Shown here: positions 55,344 to 64,000 of the stretch, one piece after another
Numbering within the stretch: position 1 is the stretch's first letter
How the letters are laid out: every line of letters begins with the position of its first letter
Source of the DNA: Octadecabacter dasysiphoniae
GTDB taxonomy: Bacteria > Pseudomonadota > Alphaproteobacteria > Rhodobacterales > Rhodobacteraceae
Reading direction: 5' to 3'
Assembly: GCF_021532615.1 (NCBI RefSeq)
Contig: NZ_JAKGAQ010000002.1
Coordinates: 1-64,000 of the forward strand
DNA: 64,000 nt
The notes under the pieces: generated by a model
The model's input: the letters and a program-made list of their open reading frames with translations, nothing else
Database searches by the model: none
What the model was told of the DNA's origin: nothing
Position numbers and translations under genes: made by a program

Positions 55344-56330
55344 ATGAAAGGCATTTCAAAATTAATGAGCGCAGCTGCGGCTGTTGCTTTATTTACGACG
55401 GCCCCGCTTGCCGTTTCGGCAGAAACCACCATCGGCGTCGTCGTCAAAATCGGTGGAATTCCGTGGTTTAACGCGATGGAAGCAGGCATCGAACAGCGCG
55501 CAGAAGAGCTGGGCATCAACGCGTTTATGGTCGGCCCAACCAGCGATGATCCTGCTCTGCAGGTCCGCGCGATCGAAGACCTCATCGCCCGCGGTGTTGA
55601 TGTCATCGGCGTGGTACCGAACGATGCTCAAGTGCTTGAGCCAGTTCTTGAGCGCGCACGTGCAGCAGGCATCAAGGTGATTACCCATGAATCGCCAGAC
55701 ACCATCAACAACGATTTTAACTTTGAACTCGTTTCTTCAAACGATCTGGGCGTGGCTCATGCACAGTTATTCCAAGAAGCGACAGGTTGTGAAGGCGGAT
55801 ATGCCGTTTATGTCGGCGGTTTAACTGTTCCGGCCCATAACGCATGGGCGGATGCAGCAGTGGCATACCTTGAAGAAAACTGCCCCGACATGACCCAGGT
55901 CGCTGAACGGTTTGGCGTTGCAGAAAGCGTCGACGACAGCCGCAACACGACATTGGATTTGATGCGTGCAAACCCCGATCTGGCGGGCATTCTGGCATTC
56001 GGCAGCCAAGGCCCGATCGGTGCAGCTCGCGCCGTTGAGGAACGCGGTCTATCCGGTGAAGTTGCTGTCGTTGGGCTGTTTTCTGCGGGTCAGGGCCGTC
56101 AGCTGGTCCATGACGGTGCGATCACAGGTGGTTTCGTCTGGAGCCCACTTGAGGCTGGCAAGGTCTTCGTCGAACTTGGCAATATGCTTGTTGAAGGTGG
56201 TGAAATTACCGATGGGGCCGATCTTCCACTGCTTGGCGAAATCGCACTTCAAGGCAACAATATCTTTGCCAACAAGCCCCTCGCGCTCAGCAAAGATACG
56301 GTCGATGGCCTCGCAGAGATGGGCCTTTGA
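55344..56330 (+). CDS. Sugar ABC transporter substrate-binding protein
   Basis: A 328-residue periplasmic binding protein with a signal peptide ending at LAVSA-ETTIGVVV. The fold family is that of ribose, rhamnose and AI-2 binding proteins (DLIARGVDVIGVVPNDAQ). The start at 55344 follows an AGGGAGG ribosome binding site. First gene of the operon, followed by a hairpin that may protect its message and keep it in excess over the transporter. Confidence 0.92.
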   Translation: MKGISKLMSAAAAVALFTTAPLAVSAETTIGVVVKIGGIPWFNAMEAGIEQRAEELGINAFMVGPTSDDPALQVRAIEDLIARGVDVIGVVPNDAQVLEPVLERARAAGIKVITHESPDTINNDFNFELVSSNDLGVAHAQLFQEATGCEGGYAVYVGGLTVPAHNAWADAAVAYLEENCPDMTQVAERFGVAESVDDSRNTTLDLMRANPDLAGILAFGSQGPIGAARAVEERGLSGEVAVVGLFSAGQGRQLVHDGAITGGFVWSPLEAGKVFVELGNMLVEGGEITDGADLPLLGEIALQGNNIFANKPLALSKDTVDGLAEMGL

Positions 56331-56358
56331 TCTAACAGGTTTCTCCCAAGCCTGCCTC

Positions 56359-56387
56359 GTGGGGCGCTTGACCAACAAGCGCCCCAC
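56359..56387 (+). other. Intercistronic hairpin after the binding-protein gene
   Basis: GTGGGGCGCTTG (56359-56370) and CAAGCGCCCCAC (56376-56387) form a perfect 12-bp stem with a 5-base loop. No T-run follows, so it is not a normal terminator. Such hairpins between a binding-protein gene and the other transporter genes stabilise the upstream part of the mRNA. Confidence 0.65.
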
Positions 56388-56474
56388 TGACGTGCCAAAA
56401 AACTATACAATTTTGCAAAGCCTGTTTCAGTCATCCAATTTGGCTGGTCGATATCTTTGCCATGGAGCATTTCA

Positions 56475-57965
56475 ATGCCGGACTATGCACTTCGCGCACA
56501 AAACGTGACCCAGAAATTTGGGGCCTTTGTCGCGCTTGAGGATGTTTCTTTTGATTTGAAAGTGGGTGAAGTCCATTGCCTTGCCGGCGAAAACGGATCT
56601 GGGAAAAGCACCTTGATCAAAGTGATCAACGGGGTGAACACGCCAGAGCCGGGCGCGCAGATCAGCTTTTATGACAGCGCCCCTGCCGCGCGCGTGTCCC
56701 CGACGGATGCAAAGCGACATGGCGTGCACGTGATTTGGCAAGACCTTGCACTATTTCCCGACCTGACAGTGGCGGAAAACATCACATTTGACAGCTTCAT
56801 CGCCGCCCCTTTCGCGCCGCGCGGTACTGCGGCGAAAACCGACCGCGCCGCGCAGATCATTACGCGACTGGGGGTCAAACTGGACCCGCATGCTAAATTG
56901 GGCGATCTCAGCATTGCCAAACGGCAATTGGTCGCCATTTGTCGCGTGCTGGACGCCAATGCGCGGATCATCTTTATGGATGAACCGACAGCTTCCCTTA
57001 CCCGCAAAGAAACTCAAACTTTGTTGGACATCGTGCGCAAGCTTTCGGGGGACGGCATTTCGATTGTTTTCGTCAGTCACCGTCTGGCCGAAGTGCTCGA
57101 CGTATGCGAACGCGTTACAGTCTTACGCGATGGTGCTTTCGTCGGATCCTACCCGACCGAGGGAATGACACAGAAACGGCTGTCCACACTAATGACCGGC
57201 CTGGACCTGGATGAGCACCCCCGTGACATTGAGAACTTTGGCGAGACTGCAATAGAAGTACGCGGCCTGTCACGTGATGCGGAATACGACGACATTTCCT
57301 TCTCGGTCCGCCGCGGCGAAATCCTCGGACTGACGGGCCTCATGGGGTCAGGCCGCACGGAAATTGCGCTATCGCTGTTTGGCATGACGCAAGCCGACCA
57401 AGGCGCAATCCTGATTGACGGCAAACCGGTGAACTTTCGTAACAGCCGCGCGGCGATTGCCGCGGGGATAGCCTATGTTTCCGAAGACCGCCTTAATCTT
57501 GGTCTGGTGCAAAGCCAGTCCATTATCAAAAACACGGCTTCAACAGTTCTTGATGATCTTGCCAAACCTTCCTTCTACCTCTCGCCCAAACGCCTTCGGG
57601 CTTTGTGCATCGATTGGATCGCTCGGCTCAAGACCAAGGTCAGCGACCCACGCTTGCCTGTGTCGTCACTATCAGGCGGCAACCAACAACGCATTGTGTT
57701 GGCCAAATGGCTCGCGACTAATCCCAAAGTTCTGATCCTCGATGCGCCCACAGTTGGCGTGGACGTGGGTGCCAAGGCAGGCATTTTTGAAATCGTGCGG
57801 GAGTTGGCCGCAAAAGGGATGGCCATCATTCTAATCAGCGACGAGGCCAGCGAGATCCACACACATACGGACCGTGTTTTGATCCTGCGGGGCGGCAAAG
57901 TTCACAAGGACCTGAAACCCGCAACCGTAAATGAAGAAGCGCTGGAGGAGATGATCAATGCGTAA
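56475..57965 (+). CDS. Sugar ABC transporter ATP-binding protein (double domain)
   Basis: A 496-residue RbsA-type protein with two ATPase halves. The first half has Walker A GENGSGKS (38-45) and FMDEPTASL; the second has a degenerate GSGRTEI loop, LSGGNQQRIVLAKWL and LILDAPTVGVDVGAK. The ATG at 56475 is chosen over an upstream TTG. Its stop overlaps the start of the first permease gene. Confidence 0.93.
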   Translation: MPDYALRAQNVTQKFGAFVALEDVSFDLKVGEVHCLAGENGSGKSTLIKVINGVNTPEPGAQISFYDSAPAARVSPTDAKRHGVHVIWQDLALFPDLTVAENITFDSFIAAPFAPRGTAAKTDRAAQIITRLGVKLDPHAKLGDLSIAKRQLVAICRVLDANARIIFMDEPTASLTRKETQTLLDIVRKLSGDGISIVFVSHRLAEVLDVCERVTVLRDGAFVGSYPTEGMTQKRLSTLMTGLDLDEHPRDIENFGETAIEVRGLSRDAEYDDISFSVRRGEILGLTGLMGSGRTEIALSLFGMTQADQGAILIDGKPVNFRNSRAAIAAGIAYVSEDRLNLGLVQSQSIIKNTASTVLDDLAKPSFYLSPKRLRALCIDWIARLKTKVSDPRLPVSSLSGGNQQRIVLAKWLATNPKVLILDAPTVGVDVGAKAGIFEIVRELAAKGMAIILISDEASEIHTHTDRVLILRGGKVHKDLKPATVNEEALEEMINA

Positions 57966-58956
57966 AGTATTTGCATCTGCCGAGGGTATTCTTGGATTTC
58001 TCATCATCTGCCTGTCAGTCCTTTTGACCCTAACAACAGACAGTTTTGCATCCATTCAGAACATCTTTGACCTGCTCAACAACCAATCGGTGAACATCAT
58101 CTTCGCGGTAGGTCTTGTGGTCGTTCTTGTGGCGGGAGGGATCGATATTTCCTTCTCGGTTGCCGCTTCAGTCGTACAGTACGTTGTTGTGACATTGCTT
58201 ATTTCGATGGGCGGCGGAAACTGGGCCATTGGCCTGCTGTTGGCCGCCGCGACGGGCATCAGTTTGGGTCTGATCAACGCATTGTTCATTCATCGATTTC
58301 GGATCGTTTCGATCATCGTCACGATCGGGACGTTCAATATATTCTTTGGCTTACTAATGTATTTGTCACGTGGACGGTCGATCTACACGATCCCTGACTG
58401 GCTTTACGCACGTGTTTCGATCTTTAGCGTTGAATTGGAGCGCGGCGCGGCCACGCTATACCTGCCTGTGCTTGTCATGTTCGTTATGGTCGTGGCGACA
58501 TGGCTTATCCTTTCTAGAACAGGATTTGGCCGCCAGATTTACGGCTTTGGCTCAAATCCCGACGCTGCACGCCGCTCTGGGATCAATGTCGCGCTGATCC
58601 AAGGGTTTGCCTATGGCTGGCTGGGACTTTGCGCCGGTATCGCCGGTATGATGCAAGCCCATATCGTACGCGAGGTCGTGCCCAACGCCCTTTATGGTCG
58701 CGAGCTGGATATCCTCGCCGCTGTTGTTCTTGGCGGCGCAGTTTTGGGCGGCGGGCGCGGCACGGTGCTCGGGGCAGTATTGGGCGTAATGCTCTTGGCG
58801 TTGATCCAGAACGGGCTGAACCTTTTGGGGATTTCACCCTTCGCGTTCAAAATGATCGTGGGTGCCATCATCCTGTGCGCCATCACGGCCACGAACCTTG
58901 ACCGTATTTTGCCCCAAACACGCAGATCCACAAAGGGAGGCGCACTAGATGCGTAA
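57958..58956 (+). CDS. Sugar ABC transporter permease 1
   Basis: A 332-residue RbsC-type permease with about nine to ten membrane spans and the conserved late pattern AVVLGGAVLGGGRGTVLGAVLG. It overlaps the ATPase gene by 8 bases and the second permease by 8 bases. The two permeases should form a heterodimeric channel. Confidence 0.92.
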   Translation: MRKVFASAEGILGFLIICLSVLLTLTTDSFASIQNIFDLLNNQSVNIIFAVGLVVVLVAGGIDISFSVAASVVQYVVVTLLISMGGGNWAIGLLLAAATGISLGLINALFIHRFRIVSIIVTIGTFNIFFGLLMYLSRGRSIYTIPDWLYARVSIFSVELERGAATLYLPVLVMFVMVVATWLILSRTGFGRQIYGFGSNPDAARRSGINVALIQGFAYGWLGLCAGIAGMMQAHIVREVVPNALYGRELDILAAVVLGGAVLGGGRGTVLGAVLGVMLLALIQNGLNLLGISPFAFKMIVGAIILCAITATNLDRILPQTRRSTKGGALDA

Positions 58957-59917
58957 GCTATTTCAAGGCTGGTCAGGCGACCGCATAGAACTGACCGCGA
59001 TGGTGGCATTCCTTGCTCTGTCGGTCCTGTCTTTCGCAGCGATTGCCCCCAATTTCCTATCAGTTGGCATTTTCCGCTCCATGGCGTTTCAGCTGCCCGA
59101 ACTTGGATTGCTGACCCTTGCAATGTTTATTCCGATTATTGCGGGCGGCCTGAACCTTGCCGTGACATTTACGGCCAACATCTGCGGATTGGCAGCTGCC
59201 TTCATCGTTCAGAAGTTCCTATTGGAAAACGGCGGTCTCGCCCTGCCCATCGCGTTGATTGTCGCCCTTTTGACAGGTTTGGTCATGGGCATGCTCGTCG
59301 GCGCAATGGTCGCCTATGTGGGTGCGCATCCGATCCTTGTGACGCTGGGAGCGATGATTTTCTTGCGTGGATTGGGTGAGTTACTGACCCGGGGCGGCGA
59401 TATTTCCGGCATGCCCCCTGTATTTGAAACCATCGGCCACGGCACATTGCTTGGCGTTCCCAATCCAATGTGGATATTCCTCGCCGCCGTCGTGGTTTGT
59501 TTTTACATCATGCAATTCACTAAACTTGGGTTCTCGATCCATATGGTTGGCTCGAACCCCAAGGCGACACTATTTTCCGGTATCGATGTGAACCGCGTAT
59601 TGGTCTGGGTTTATGGCCTGTCTGGTGCATTGTCCGGGCTTGCGGGCTTTTTGATGTTGGCGCGCTTTAATTCGGTACGTGTGGGCCACGGCGAAAGCTA
59701 TCTGCTCATTACGATCCTCGCGTGTTTTCTGGCGGGCGCAAACCCGTTTGGCGGCTTTGGGCGCGTGCTGCCCTTGGCCGTCGGCCTGATCAGCCTGCAA
59801 GTCATCGCATCCGGCATGAACCTGATGGGCGCAAGCCAGCACTTGGCGACAGCAGCATGGGGTGGTTTTCTGATCCTTGTCATGATCCTGCGCGCGCCGT
59901 TCCAGTCAAAGACGTAA
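58949..59917 (+). CDS. Sugar ABC transporter permease 2
   Basis: A 322-residue RbsC-type permease, the second of the pair. AMVAYVGAHPILVTLGAM, YGLSGALSGLAGFLMLAR and ACFLAGANPFGGFGRVLP are family segments. It starts within the end of permease 1 and stands 10 bases before the kinase gene. Confidence 0.92.
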   Translation: MRKLFQGWSGDRIELTAMVAFLALSVLSFAAIAPNFLSVGIFRSMAFQLPELGLLTLAMFIPIIAGGLNLAVTFTANICGLAAAFIVQKFLLENGGLALPIALIVALLTGLVMGMLVGAMVAYVGAHPILVTLGAMIFLRGLGELLTRGGDISGMPPVFETIGHGTLLGVPNPMWIFLAAVVVCFYIMQFTKLGFSIHMVGSNPKATLFSGIDVNRVLVWVYGLSGALSGLAGFLMLARFNSVRVGHGESYLLITILACFLAGANPFGGFGRVLPLAVGLISLQVIASGMNLMGASQHLATAAWGGFLILVMILRAPFQSKT

Positions 59918-59927
59918 AGGACCTCAC

Positions 59928-61502
59928 ATGACCTATGTACTCGGAATTGATGTGGGGTCCGGCAGCGCGCGCTGCGGCGTGTTTGATCAAAACGGAACAT
60001 TGCTGGGTACGGCAAAGCAGACGATTGCCATCCACCGCCCCGCGCCCAACCATATCGAGCAATCCTCAACCGATATATGGTCAGCCATTTGCGCCGCTAC
60101 TAAAGGTGCAATTGCGCAGGCAAATGTTACGCCCGACGAGGTGATCAGCCTGTCGTTCAGCGCGACCTGCTCGCTCGTCTTGCTGGATCAAAACCACGCA
60201 CCCTTGCCCCTCAGCGAAGGCGACGAAGGTTGGAACATCATCATGTGGATGGACCACCGCGCGAGTGCGGAGGCTGGCATATGCAATGCGACAGGCGCGT
60301 CTGTATTGAACAACCTTGGCGGCGCGATATCGCTCGAGATGCAGATACCCAAACTCATGTGGCTCAAACGCCAGCGGCCTGAGCTTTGGAATAAACTGGG
60401 GTATGCCGCTGATCTCGCCGATTATCTGGGGTGGCGCTGCACGGGCCAAAACGAACGCTCAATTTGCACGGTGGGCTGCAAATGGACTTACGACGCCGAC
60501 AATGGATGCTGGGATGATCGGTTCTTTGATCAAGTCGGGCTGCCGGATCTGCGCGCGCGCGCCGCCTTGCCCGACACGGCTTGCGAGATTGGCGCACATC
60601 TTGGCACATTAACGCAATCCGCAGCAGATGATCTTGGCCTGACCACGCAGTGCCACGTGGCCGTCGGATTAATTGATGCGCACGCAGGCGCTCTGGGAAC
60701 GTCTGGGCTGTTTGCAGACGACGCGCCAGAAACCCGCCTTGCCTTGATTGCGGGTACTTCAAACTGCCATATCGCCCTTACGAAAAACCGTATCGAAGTA
60801 TCAGGTGTCTGGGGCCCTTACTACGGGGCCGTCCAAAACGGGCTTTATGCCCTCGAAGGCGGGCAAAGTGCGACCGGCGCGATGCTTGACCAGATCGTAG
60901 CACTGTTTGCAGGTGCGCAATCATTTGGGGACGCACCCCATGGCCCAATCTCCGATACGCTGATGAAGCGCATGGTAACAGACCCCGATCAGGGTAAAGA
61001 CGTTATGGTCCTGCCTGACTTTATCGGCAACCGCTCTCCCTATGCCAACCCCGACCTGCGCGGCGCAATCATGGGGCTGACCTTGGAGGCACCGGAAGAG
61101 ACCTTTCTCAAGGTCTATTGGGCCGCCTGCGCCAGTATAGCTTACGGCACGCGCCAGATCATTGATACCATGAGGGCGCAGGGTGTTCCGATTAACAAAT
61201 TACATCTCAGCGGCGGCCATGCCCAATCTGCGCTGCTGGTGCAGATCTATGCCGATGCTACGGGCTGTGATGTGATCGTTGCCGAGACACCCGAACCTGT
61301 CCTGCTGGGCGCTGCAATCGCTGCTGCGATGCCGCTCGGAAATGATTTTCCAATCTCTCAAGGGCTAGCGGTCCGCGCTGCTCGCACCATTTCACCAAAT
61401 CCATTCGCAACAGAAATGCACACGGCACGCTACGCGATGTTTTGCACCCATTACGAGGGTGATGCAGCACCGGCGGCCACGCCTGTCGCAGTCACCGCAT
61501 AA
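59928..61502 (+). CDS. FGGY family carbohydrate kinase (pentulose kinase type)
   Basis: A 524-residue sugar kinase. YVLGIDVGSGSARCGVFD is the N-terminal phosphate-binding motif, and AGTSNCHIAL and LSGGHAQSALLVQIY are the C-terminal ones. Length and overall look fit the ribulokinase/D-ribulose kinase branch of FGGY kinases, not xylulokinase, but substrate cannot be fixed by reading. Placed right after the importer and before the transketolase, it probably traps the imported sugar as a phosphate. Confidence 0.85.
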   Translation: MTYVLGIDVGSGSARCGVFDQNGTLLGTAKQTIAIHRPAPNHIEQSSTDIWSAICAATKGAIAQANVTPDEVISLSFSATCSLVLLDQNHAPLPLSEGDEGWNIIMWMDHRASAEAGICNATGASVLNNLGGAISLEMQIPKLMWLKRQRPELWNKLGYAADLADYLGWRCTGQNERSICTVGCKWTYDADNGCWDDRFFDQVGLPDLRARAALPDTACEIGAHLGTLTQSAADDLGLTTQCHVAVGLIDAHAGALGTSGLFADDAPETRLALIAGTSNCHIALTKNRIEVSGVWGPYYGAVQNGLYALEGGQSATGAMLDQIVALFAGAQSFGDAPHGPISDTLMKRMVTDPDQGKDVMVLPDFIGNRSPYANPDLRGAIMGLTLEAPEETFLKVYWAACASIAYGTRQIIDTMRAQGVPINKLHLSGGHAQSALLVQIYADATGCDVIVAETPEPVLLGAAIAAAMPLGNDFPISQGLAVRAARTISPNPFATEMHTARYAMFCTHYEGDAAPAATPVAVTA

Positions 61503-61523
61503 CCAAACTTACAGGATATCAGG

Positions 61524-63530
61524 ATGACCATGACGGCGGGCCAAACGGCCGATTTTTCCACGCTTGCCAGCACGCTTCGCGGCCTTGCGATTGACGCGGT
61601 TGAAACGGCTGGCCACGGGCACCCGGGTGCGGCGATGGGGATGGCAGACTTTGCCACGGTCCTGTACGCAAATCACCTCCGGTTTGATGCAAGTAACCCC
61701 GAGTGGCCCGATCGCGACCGTGTGGTGTTATCAAACGGACATGCTTCGATCTTGTTGTACTCATTGCTCCATCTGACAGGCGTTCTGGGCGTAGACTTGG
61801 ACGATATCAAGGCCTTCCGACAGGCAGGATCAAAGACTCCAGGTCACCCTGAAGTCGGGCATACACCGGGTGTTGAAACCACGACTGGCCCGCTTGGTCA
61901 GGGGTTTGCTACGGCGGTTGGCATGGCCCTCGCAGAGCGACGCCTGCGCGATGAAGTTGGCGCAGACCTTTGCCATCACCGCACATGGGTTTTTGCCGGT
62001 GATGGTTGCTTGATGGAGGGAGTCGGTCAAGAGGCCGCATCGCTCGCCGGACACCTTAGGCTTGGTCATTTGAACGTCCTATATGACATGAATGCGATCA
62101 CGATCGACGGCAGCACAGATCTCTCTTTTACCGATGATACTGCTGCAAAGTTCAAAGCAATGGGCTGGCATGTCCTTGAAGCATGCGGTCACACGCATGG
62201 CGAAATCGACGACGCATTGGCCGCCGCCAAGCAAGAAACGGATCGACCAACCATTATTATGTTCCGTACGACAATCGGGTTTGGTGCCCCGACAAAGGCC
62301 GGAACGTCGGGCATTCATGGCGCCAAACTTGGAACAGAAGAAGCGGCAGGCGCAAAGGCTGCGCTCGGCTTGCCCCCTGCCCCGTTCGACATCCCTCAAG
62401 ATATTAGTGACGCATGGTTGGCCATCGGTTCACGGGGTTCTGCTGGGCGACAGGCGTGGATCAAGCGGAGTGAGCGCTTGCCAGCCTCCGAATTAGCGGA
62501 GTTCTATCGCCGTGCAGAAGGGCGTCGGCCAAGCACGTTCCCATCCTCCACGAATGCCCCAAAGGCTGACTGGATCGACTCACAAGCTTCTGTCGCAACG
62601 CGCAAAGCCAGCCAAATGGCGCTTGACGTGTTGACCCATCAATTGCCTGAACTGATCGGCGGCTCTGCGGATCTGTTGGGCTCCAACCTGACCAAGACTG
62701 CTGCGACAGACACAGCGTTTACCGCTACATCCTCGGGCCGCTACATCAACTATGGCGTCCGGGAATTCGCAATGGCAGCTGCAATGAACGGCCTGGCATT
62801 GCACGGCGGCTTTGTACCTTACGGGGGCACATTCCTCGTGTTCTCAGACTACATGCGCAACGCGATCCGGCTGTCTGCGCTGATGGGTACAAGGGTGCTG
62901 TATGTCATGACCCACGATAGCATCGGCCTTGGCGAAGATGGCCCAACTCATCAGCCCGTTGAGCACTTGGCCAGCCTCCGCGCGATCCCGGGGTTAAACG
63001 TGTTCCGCCCTGCCGATGTGATTGAAACCATGGAGGCCTACGAAGTCGCCCTCGTCGGACCATCCGTACCGTCGTTGTTTACATTCTCACGCCAAAGCGT
63101 ACCGCAAGTCAGGCTGACCGGCGGTTCAGAAAACCTCACCGCAAAAGGTGGCTATGTCTTACGAGAGGTAGACACCCGCGACATTACTTTGATCGCCACT
63201 GGCTCGGAAGTCAGCCTTGTTATGGCGGCCGCTGAGTTGTTGGCTAGGGATGGTGTGTCTGCTGCGGTAGTATCTCTGCCCTGCTGGGAGTTGTTCGATG
63301 CTCAGCCCCAAGCCTACCGCGATGCCACCCTTGGTGCAGCGCCACGTTTGGCCGTTGAAGCGGCGAATCCCTTTGGTTGGGGCCGCTATGTTGGCCATGA
63401 GGACAACATGATTGGGGTGCCTACCTTTGGCGCTTCGGCCAGCGCCGAGCATCTGTATGAACAGTTCGGCCTTACCCCTGAAAACATTGCAGCGATGTCT
63501 CAGGCCCGCATCGCTGCCACAAAATCATAG
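61524..63530 (+). CDS. tkt: Transketolase
   Basis: A 668-residue, full-length thiamine-diphosphate enzyme moving two-carbon units between sugar phosphates. [14 protein letters not shown] is the N-terminal signature, [19 protein letters not shown] the ThDP/Mg motif, and [20 protein letters not shown] lies in the pyrimidine-binding domain. In this operon it probably takes up the product of the kinase; it may be an operon-specific second copy. Confidence 0.95.
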   Translation: MTMTAGQTADFSTLASTLRGLAIDAVETAGHGHPGAAMGMADFATVLYANHLRFDASNPEWPDRDRVVLSNGHASILLYSLLHLTGVLGVDLDDIKAFRQAGSKTPGHPEVGHTPGVETTTGPLGQGFATAVGMALAERRLRDEVGADLCHHRTWVFAGDGCLMEGVGQEAASLAGHLRLGHLNVLYDMNAITIDGSTDLSFTDDTAAKFKAMGWHVLEACGHTHGEIDDALAAAKQETDRPTIIMFRTTIGFGAPTKAGTSGIHGAKLGTEEAAGAKAALGLPPAPFDIPQDISDAWLAIGSRGSAGRQAWIKRSERLPASELAEFYRRAEGRRPSTFPSSTNAPKADWIDSQASVATRKASQMALDVLTHQLPELIGGSADLLGSNLTKTAATDTAFTATSSGRYINYGVREFAMAAAMNGLALHGGFVPYGGTFLVFSDYMRNAIRLSALMGTRVLYVMTHDSIGLGEDGPTHQPVEHLASLRAIPGLNVFRPADVIETMEAYEVALVGPSVPSLFTFSRQSVPQVRLTGGSENLTAKGGYVLREVDTRDITLIATGSEVSLVMAAAELLARDGVSAAVVSLPCWELFDAQPQAYRDATLGAAPRLAVEAANPFGWGRYVGHEDNMIGVPTFGASASAEHLYEQFGLTPENIAAMSQARIAATKS

Positions 63531-63544
63531 TACAGGATAAACTC

Positions 63545-64000
63545 ATGAAATTCTTCGTCGACACCGCTGACGTCACTGCCATCCGCCACCTGAATGACAT
63601 CGGGTTGATCGATGGCGTGACAACCAATCCAAGCATCATCGCCAAGAGCGGACGCGACATTATGGAGGTCACCAAAGAAATCTGCGGATTGGTCACCGGG
63701 CCCGTGTCGGCCGAAGTAACCGCGCTTGATTACGATGGCATGATGAAAGAGGCCGCCGTTCTGGCTAAGATTGCTGACAACATCTGCATTAAACTGCCGC
63801 TGACCATCGATGGCTTGAAAGCCTGCAAGGCTCTGACGTCTGACGGGCACCAGACCAACGTGACGCTCTGCTTTTCAGTCAATCAAGCCTTGTTGGCCGC
63901 CAAATGCGGCGCGACTTATGTCTCACCATTTGTTGGCCGTCTTGATGACATCAACCTCGATGGGATGCAGCTAATCCGAGACATCCGCACGATGTTCAAC
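63545..64000 (+). CDS. Transaldolase, TalC/FSA type (truncated by the window end)
   Basis: The first 152 residues of a small-type transaldolase/fructose-6-phosphate aldolase. [33 protein letters not shown] and the Schiff-base lysine in NICIKLPLT are in place, as is [11 protein letters not shown]. The family is usually about 215-220 residues, so roughly 65 residues lie outside. Whether it acts as transaldolase or as aldolase cannot be decided here. Confidence 0.92.
   Translation, partial: MKFFVDTADVTAIRHLNDIGLIDGVTTNPSIIAKSGRDIMEVTKEICGLVTGPVSAEVTALDYDGMMKEAAVLAKIADNICIKLPLTIDGLKACKALTSDGHQTNVTLCFSVNQALLAAKCGATYVSPFVGRLDDINLDGMQLIRDIRTMFN

Noticed and set aside
1-64000. CRISPR arrays, insertion sequences with terminal repeats, or prophage genes
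   Set aside because: No regularly spaced repeats, no intact transposase, integrase, capsid or terminase genes were seen.

Overview
The window reads as a chromosomal segment of an alphaproteobacterium of the Rhodobacteraceae/Roseobacter group. This rests on the gene order rpsA-ihfB-lapA-trpF-(GNAT)-trpB and aroA-(membrane gene)-cmk, the divergent irr/fabA-fabB pair, a SAM/SAH-type riboswitch in front of metK (a class known from Rhodobacterales), Hint-domain and DUF2332-type proteins, and a Roseobacter-style intergenic stem-loop repeat. Most genes are moderately GC-rich, compact and often joined by ATGA or TGATG overlaps. Nothing here is a phage, plasmid or CRISPR locus.

Layout. 1-9.6 kb looks like an accessory segment ending at the 3' end of tRNA-Ser(GCT): a short-chain dehydrogenase with a divergent AraC regulator, a MarR-like regulator with a divergent second dehydrogenase, a molybdenum hydroxylase pair (IorA/IorB type) with a dihaem cytochrome c and a small membrane protein, and a lone SIR2-like protein. 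A 14-bp copy of the tRNA 3' end at 309-322 could be the other boundary of an island. 9.7-20.3 kb is mostly housekeeping: Hint protein, ychF, VOC protein, trpA, lldD, rplY, an EAL phosphodiesterase, pth, DUF2332, a serine hydrolase and DUF2237.

20.5-28.0 kb is a catabolic module: a TRAP transporter (dctP-dctQ-dctM) facing an operon of a fluoroacetate-dehalogenase-like hydrolase, a LeuC/LeuD-like hydro-lyase and a LysR regulator. 28.2-33.4 kb holds trpB, a GNAT acetyltransferase, trpF, lapA, ihfB and rpsA. 33.7-38.6 kb is a set of poorly known genes: a receiver-like protein, a winged-helix protein, a membrane protein, DUF2130, two secreted proteins and a histidine phosphatase. 38.6-47.2 kb runs leftward and is core: cmk, a membrane gene, aroA, trmB, metK with riboswitch, lnt, a CorC-like protein, ybeY and phoH. 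47.4-54.1 kb has two related envelope proteins (a lipoprotein and an OmpA-like protein), miaB, a possible glycosyltransferase, a catalytically degenerate REP-type transposase relative, irr, fabA and fabB.

54.2-64.0 kb is a sugar operon: a LacI-type repressor, then a sugar ABC importer, an FGGY kinase, a transketolase and a transaldolase that runs off the window. Two palindromic operators lie between the repressor and the operon. The logic is import, phosphorylation, then entry into the non-oxidative pentose phosphate pathway; the substrate is not readable from the sequence.

The strongest candidates for something new are the TRAP/dehalogenase-like/LeuCD module, the tRNA-Ser-bounded segment with its SIR2-like gene, the dead transposase-like protein, and the shared module in the two envelope proteins. 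All are inferences from reading the sequence; no search was run.
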